NCBI GenBank assembly: GCA_024278565.1
Contig: JAJRSY010000100.1
Coordinates: 1-6,372 of the forward strand
DNA from: Bacteroidota bacterium
Lineage (GTDB): Bacteria > Bacteroidota > Bacteroidia > Flavobacteriales > Flavobacteriaceae
DNA: 6,372 bases
Reading direction: 5' to 3'
Shown: one piece after another, positions 4,380 to 6,372 of the stretch
How the letters are laid out: each line of letters starts with the position of its first letter
Position numbering within the stretch: position 1 is the first letter of the stretch
Position numbers and translations under genes: made by a program
Notes under the pieces: model-generated
The model's input: the letters and a program-made list of their open reading frames with translations, nothing else
What the model was told of the DNA's origin: nothing
The model's database searches: none

Positions 4380-5570
4380 TTAAGAAATCACTCCTGAACC
4401 CAATAACTCATCACCTACATACCAAGCAACAAATTGTCCTTCGGTCATAGCAGATTGTTTTTCTTCGAAATCAACATAGAGTCCGTTCCCTGTTTTGTAC
4501 AAGGTCGCTTTTTGCAGCGATTGGCGGTACCGAATGCGCGCCAGTACTTCAAGGGTTTCATCTTCTTTCAAGGCTAGATCGGTTCGCATCCAATGCAGTT
4601 CATCATTCGTAACGAACAAGGTACTGCGGTAAAGCCCTGGGTGATTTTTGCCCTGACCCGTGTAAATAACATTCTCATCAACATCGGTGTCGATAACATA
4701 TAGGGGCTCTTTGGTGCCCCCAACATCCAACCCTTTTCGCTGACCTTTGGTAAAATAGTGCGCTCCTTGGTGTTCGCCCACGATCTTACCATCCGCTTTA
4801 CTATACACTGGCTTTTTAGACGCATAGGCCAACTTTTCTTCGCTGGTAACGAATTTTGGTGCTGAACCATTATAGTGTGAAGCATCCGCAGGAATAGTAA
4901 CGATAACGCCTTTTTTTGGTTTGAGTTTTTGCTGTAGAAAATCGGGCAGGCGTACCTTGCCTATAAAACATAGTCCTTGCGAATCTTTCTTATCGGCCGT
5001 AACCAAATTCTGTTCGCCAGCTATTTTACGGACTTCGGGTTTGGTCAATTCCCCGATAGGAAAAAGAGTTTTTGATAATTGTTCTTGAGAGAGCTGGCAT
5101 AAAAAATAAGATTGGTCTTTATTGTCGTCAACGCCTGCCAAAAGGCGATAGGTTTCGGTACCGTCTTTATTTTTCAATATACCCTTTCTGCAATAGTGCC
5201 CAGTGGCTACAAAATCAGCACCCAACTCTAGGGCAATTTTCATAAAAACATCAAACTTGATCTCACGGTTGCATAGTACATCAGGGTTGGGGGTTCGCCC
5301 TCTTTCATATTCCCTGAACATATAATCTACGATACGCTCTTTGTATTCAACACTCAGGTCTACCGTCTGAAACGGAATTCCTAACTTTTCGGCAACGATC
5401 AAAGCATCATTGCTGTCTTCTAACCAAGGGCACTCTTCAGAAATGGTCACAGCGTCATCGTGCCAATTTTTCATAAATAGCCCGATCACCTCATACCCCT
5501 GCTTTTTCAAGAGGTATGCGGCAACACTTGAATCAACTCCGCCCGAAAGACCGACCACTACTTTTTTCAT
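4380..5570 (-). CDS. mnmA: tRNA-specific 2-thiouridylase MnmA
   Basis: A 396-residue cytoplasmic enzyme that adds the 2-thio group to U34 of Lys, Glu and Gln tRNAs, using ATP to adenylate the base and sulphur relayed from a cysteine desulphurase. The PP-loop SGGVDSS is at 9-15. The two catalytic cysteines are in NPDVLCNREIKF (Cys100) and DSQGLCFIG (Cys201), and 'GHYCR' (124-128) and 'DDNKDQSYFL' (148-157) are also present. The C-terminal part has 'HYFTKGQRKGLDVGG' (271-285) and the beta-barrel to 'AMTEGQFVAWYVGDELLGSG'. It is about 30 residues longer than E. coli MnmA because of a segment at about 222-258, between the second cysteine domain and 'GKIVGEHQGAHYF'. The start is the first ATG after a -7 box at 5591-5598. 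First gene of a probable two-gene unit with the flavoprotein. Confidence 0.97.
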   Translation of the reverse strand: MKKVVVGLSGGVDSSVAAYLLKKQGYEVIGLFMKNWHDDAVTISEECPWLEDSNDALIVAEKLGIPFQTVDLSVEYKERIVDYMFREYERGRTPNPDVLCNREIKFDVFMKIALELGADFVATGHYCRKGILKNKDGTETYRLLAGVDDNKDQSYFLCQLSQEQLSKTLFPIGELTKPEVRKIAGEQNLVTADKKDSQGLCFIGKVRLPDFLQQKLKPKKGVIVTIPADASHYNGSAPKFVTSEEKLAYASKKPVYSKADGKIVGEHQGAHYFTKGQRKGLDVGGTKEPLYVIDTDVDENVIYTGQGKNHPGLYRSTLFVTNDELHWMRTDLALKEDETLEVLARIRYRQSLQKATLYKTGNGLYVDFEEKQSAMTEGQFVAWYVGDELLGSGVIS

Positions 5571-5590
5571 AGCTGTTAAATAGTATACTA

Positions 5591-5598
5591 CAAAAATA
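5591..5598 (-). promoter_or_regulatory. -7 box of the mnmA promoter
   Basis: On the minus strand this reads TATTTTTG, a full match to TAnnTTTG, ending 20 bases before the mnmA ATG (5568-5570). The predicted leader is short, about 13-16 bases, and AT-rich without a Shine-Dalgarno, as usual in this phylum. A TTG lies upstream, but only 14 bases away, so the -33 element is unclear. Confidence 0.5.
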
Positions 5599-5832
5599 CG
5601 AAATTACATGTGCAAGAAGCTATGGTTTGAGACTGGAATGGAAATTCACAAAACGGTGTTCCAAAATCATTAACTAAACAGAAAATCAATAGTGCCAGAG
5701 CTTGAAAAATTTCACACCACATTATAGCAATCTTTGGCATACAAAAAACAACACTTGACAACTATTAATTTTTTTTGGTGACGAATAACCGCATCTTTAT
5801 AGTCGCAGACCAGACTTAACCAACTTAGAGCT
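5599..5832. other. Non-coding stretch upstream of a strong terminator, possible small RNA
   Basis: No protein gene is visible on either strand: plus-strand frames are shorter than 15 codons, and the minus-strand frame 5712-5915 crosses the terminator and REP hairpins. The sequence from about 5778 (GGTGACGAATAACCGC) to the terminator could be the body of a short plus-strand RNA ending at about 5866. A poly-T run (5769-5776) preceded by TTGACA at 5755-5760 might act as a promoter, but no clean TAnnTTTG is present. Confidence 0.35.
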
Positions 5833-5868
5833 AAAAGCCCCGATAGAACTATCGGGGCTTTTGTTTTA
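5833..5868 (+). terminator. Strong rho-independent terminator
   Basis: AAAAGCCCCGATAG (5833-5846) and CTATCGGGGCTTTT (5849-5862) are perfect reverse complements, followed by GTTTTATT. The stem has a GC-rich lower half, and the plus-strand U-tract is good. The minus-strand version has a weaker tail but could still block read-through towards mnmA. No gene lies immediately upstream on the plus strand. Confidence 0.9.
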
Positions 5869-5870
5869 TT

Positions 5871-5915
5871 CCCACCAGTGGGTTTTAATACTCCGACGCT
5901 TGCATCGAAATGCAA
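5871..5915. repeat. Two short hairpins following the terminator
   Basis: CCCAC (5871-5875) pairs with GTGGG (5878-5882), followed by TTTT. TTGCAT (5900-5905) pairs perfectly with ATGCAA (5910-5915) around a CGAA tetraloop. Both sit between the strong terminator and REP copy d. Confidence 0.5.
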
Positions 5916-5917
5916 AA

Positions 5918-5938
5918 CCTACCCGTCCGGCAGGCGGG
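5918..5938 (+). repeat. REP-like palindrome, copy d
   Basis: Same GTCCGGCAGG core as the other copies, with the left arm altered to CCTACC, so the CCTGCC/GGCAGG stem has one mismatch. AATACTCC (5887-5894) can pair with GGGGTATT (5937-5944), enclosing this copy and the CGAA hairpin in one larger fold. Confidence 0.7.
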
Positions 5939-5966
5939 GGTATTTTCCTTTTTCATGCCTCGTGGG

Positions 5967-5987
5967 CCTGCCTGTCCGGCAGGCAGG
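5967..5987 (+). repeat. REP-like palindrome, copy e
   Basis: Exactly the same 21 bases as copy b inside the MITE. It is in the same orientation as copy d, 28 bases downstream, and it lies within about 10 bases of the apparent left end of the IS4-type element. Confidence 0.8.
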
Positions 5988-6040
5988 CTTGCCCCCAATG
6001 TCATTAAGTTAAGGTTATAATAATATGATTATCAGTTATT

Positions 6041-6048
6041 TATATTTG
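6041..6048 (+). promoter_or_regulatory. Possible -7 box of the transposase gene
   Basis: TATATTTG matches TAnnTTTG, 83 bases before the transposase ATG. No clear -33 element is seen at the right distance. The DNA is very AT-rich, so support is modest. Confidence 0.35.
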
Positions 6049-6131
6049 TTTGTGAGATGTATTTTTCGTCTATTTAAGTGATGCTCAATCCGTTATTATG
6101 ATTCAAAAAAAACATCTGTTCTATTTTAGAA

Positions 6132-6372
6132 ATGCTTCGGAAAGAAATTTTTAGTAATTCTCTTCAAGAGGCCTTTAAAGAAAATAAAATGGATTTTACA
6201 AGAACAAGAAAACAGTCATTTTCCACAACACTACTCTTTATGATGAACCTTCTGAGCAAAAGTCTAGCGATAGAGATCGATAACTTTGTAGATCAGCTGC
6301 GCAACGGTTGTAATGTTATAGGGTCACGATCTTTTACAAAAAGTGCATTCGTACAATATCGAAAAAAGATAG
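6132..6372 (+). CDS. IS4-family transposase, N-terminal 80 codons (partial at window edge)
   Basis: The frame opens at ATG 6132 (MLRKEIFSNSLQEAFKENKM) and stays open to the last base. Residues about 21-45 (DFTRTRKQSFSTTLLFMMNL, then LSKSLAIEIDNF) match the N-terminal region of Bacteroidota IS4-type DDE transposases, 'FTRKRKLSF...LF.LNLL.KSLQIELD.F', and 'SFTKSAFVQYRKKI' (about 67-80) matches the next conserved 'VTKQAF.QARKKL' block. The DDE catalytic domain lies beyond the window, so intactness cannot be judged. The ATG is preceded by ATTTTAGAA with no Shine-Dalgarno. The frame has no premature stop so far, consistent with a potentially active element. Confidence 0.8.
   Translation, partial: MLRKEIFSNSLQEAFKENKMDFTRTRKQSFSTTLLFMMNLLSKSLAIEIDNFVDQLRNGCNVIGSRSFTKSAFVQYRKKI

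Larger units (their letters stand above)
5992..6372 (+). mobile_element. IS4-family insertion sequence, left part (cut by window edge)
   Basis: The transposase gene from 6132 identifies the element. The left boundary is inferred: the composition switches from GC-rich REP DNA to AT-rich DNA at about 5992-6000, where CCCCCAATGTCATTAAG begins, a plausible terminal repeat. The right end, and so the inverted repeat and any target duplication, lie outside the window. About 135 bases of leader separate this boundary from the transposase start. Confidence 0.55.

Noticed and set aside
4574..4885. Second minus-strand frame inside mnmA
   Set aside because: An alternative frame of the conserved MnmA C-terminal domain with no motif.
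5778..5835. tRNA or riboswitch before the terminator
   Set aside because: No cloverleaf arms or TpsiC-like GGTTCRA sequence could be placed, and no gene follows the terminator for a riboswitch to control.
5712..5915. Minus-strand 67-codon frame
   Set aside because: It runs through the perfect terminator stem and adjoining hairpins, and its composition is not protein-like.
344..5987. CRISPR array from the repeated palindromes
   Set aside because: Copies are kilobases apart with genes between them, and there are no regular spacers or cas genes.

Overview
The window looks like a chromosomal segment from a marine-type member of the Flavobacteriaceae (Bacteroidota). The signs are low to moderate GC, few Shine-Dalgarno sites, several upstream boxes matching the Bacteroidota -7 promoter consensus TAnnTTTG, a secreted DUF1080 protein, a long-form MnmA, and scattered GC-rich REP-like palindromes. 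Genus cannot be fixed from the sequence alone.

Layout. Positions 1-770 are a graveyard of gene pieces: the tail of an antitoxin overlapping the first 22 codons of a ParE/RelE-type toxin, then a start-less, frameshifted HipA N-terminal fragment fused directly to the C-terminal tail of what looks like an FMN-binding glutamate synthase family protein. Positions 833-1768 (minus) encode a secreted two-domain DUF1080 protein. Just upstream of it sits a 239-bp non-coding element (1841-2079) with 21-bp terminal inverted repeats (one mismatch) and a perfect 8-bp target duplication, i.e. a MITE. Positions 2088-2507 are non-coding with a degenerate REP and a possible promoter. A PaaI-type hotdog thioesterase (2508-2948), a possible short reading frame (2936-3091) and a small two-helix membrane protein (3132-3332) follow on the plus strand. 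They converge on a minus-strand pair, mnmA (4380-5570) then a nitronate monooxygenase-like flavoprotein (3399-4343), 36 bp apart and probably co-transcribed from a -7 box just upstream of mnmA. Positions 5571-6131 hold no protein gene but carry a very strong intrinsic terminator with no visible gene in front of it, a chain of hairpins including two REP copies, and then the left part of an IS4-family insertion sequence whose transposase runs off the window.

How it fits together. The intact genes are housekeeping or metabolic: tRNA wobble-uridine thiolation (MnmA), a flavin-dependent oxidoreductase, an acyl-CoA thioesterase, and an exported carbohydrate-related protein. Apart from the mnmA pair they do not form a pathway. 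The flanks are shaped by mobile DNA: decayed toxin-antitoxin genes, a MITE, REP sequences and an IS. I see no coherent new defence or biosynthetic system. The most notable structure is the MITE with intact target duplication and an internal REP palindrome; the orphan terminator, which may mark a small RNA, is next.
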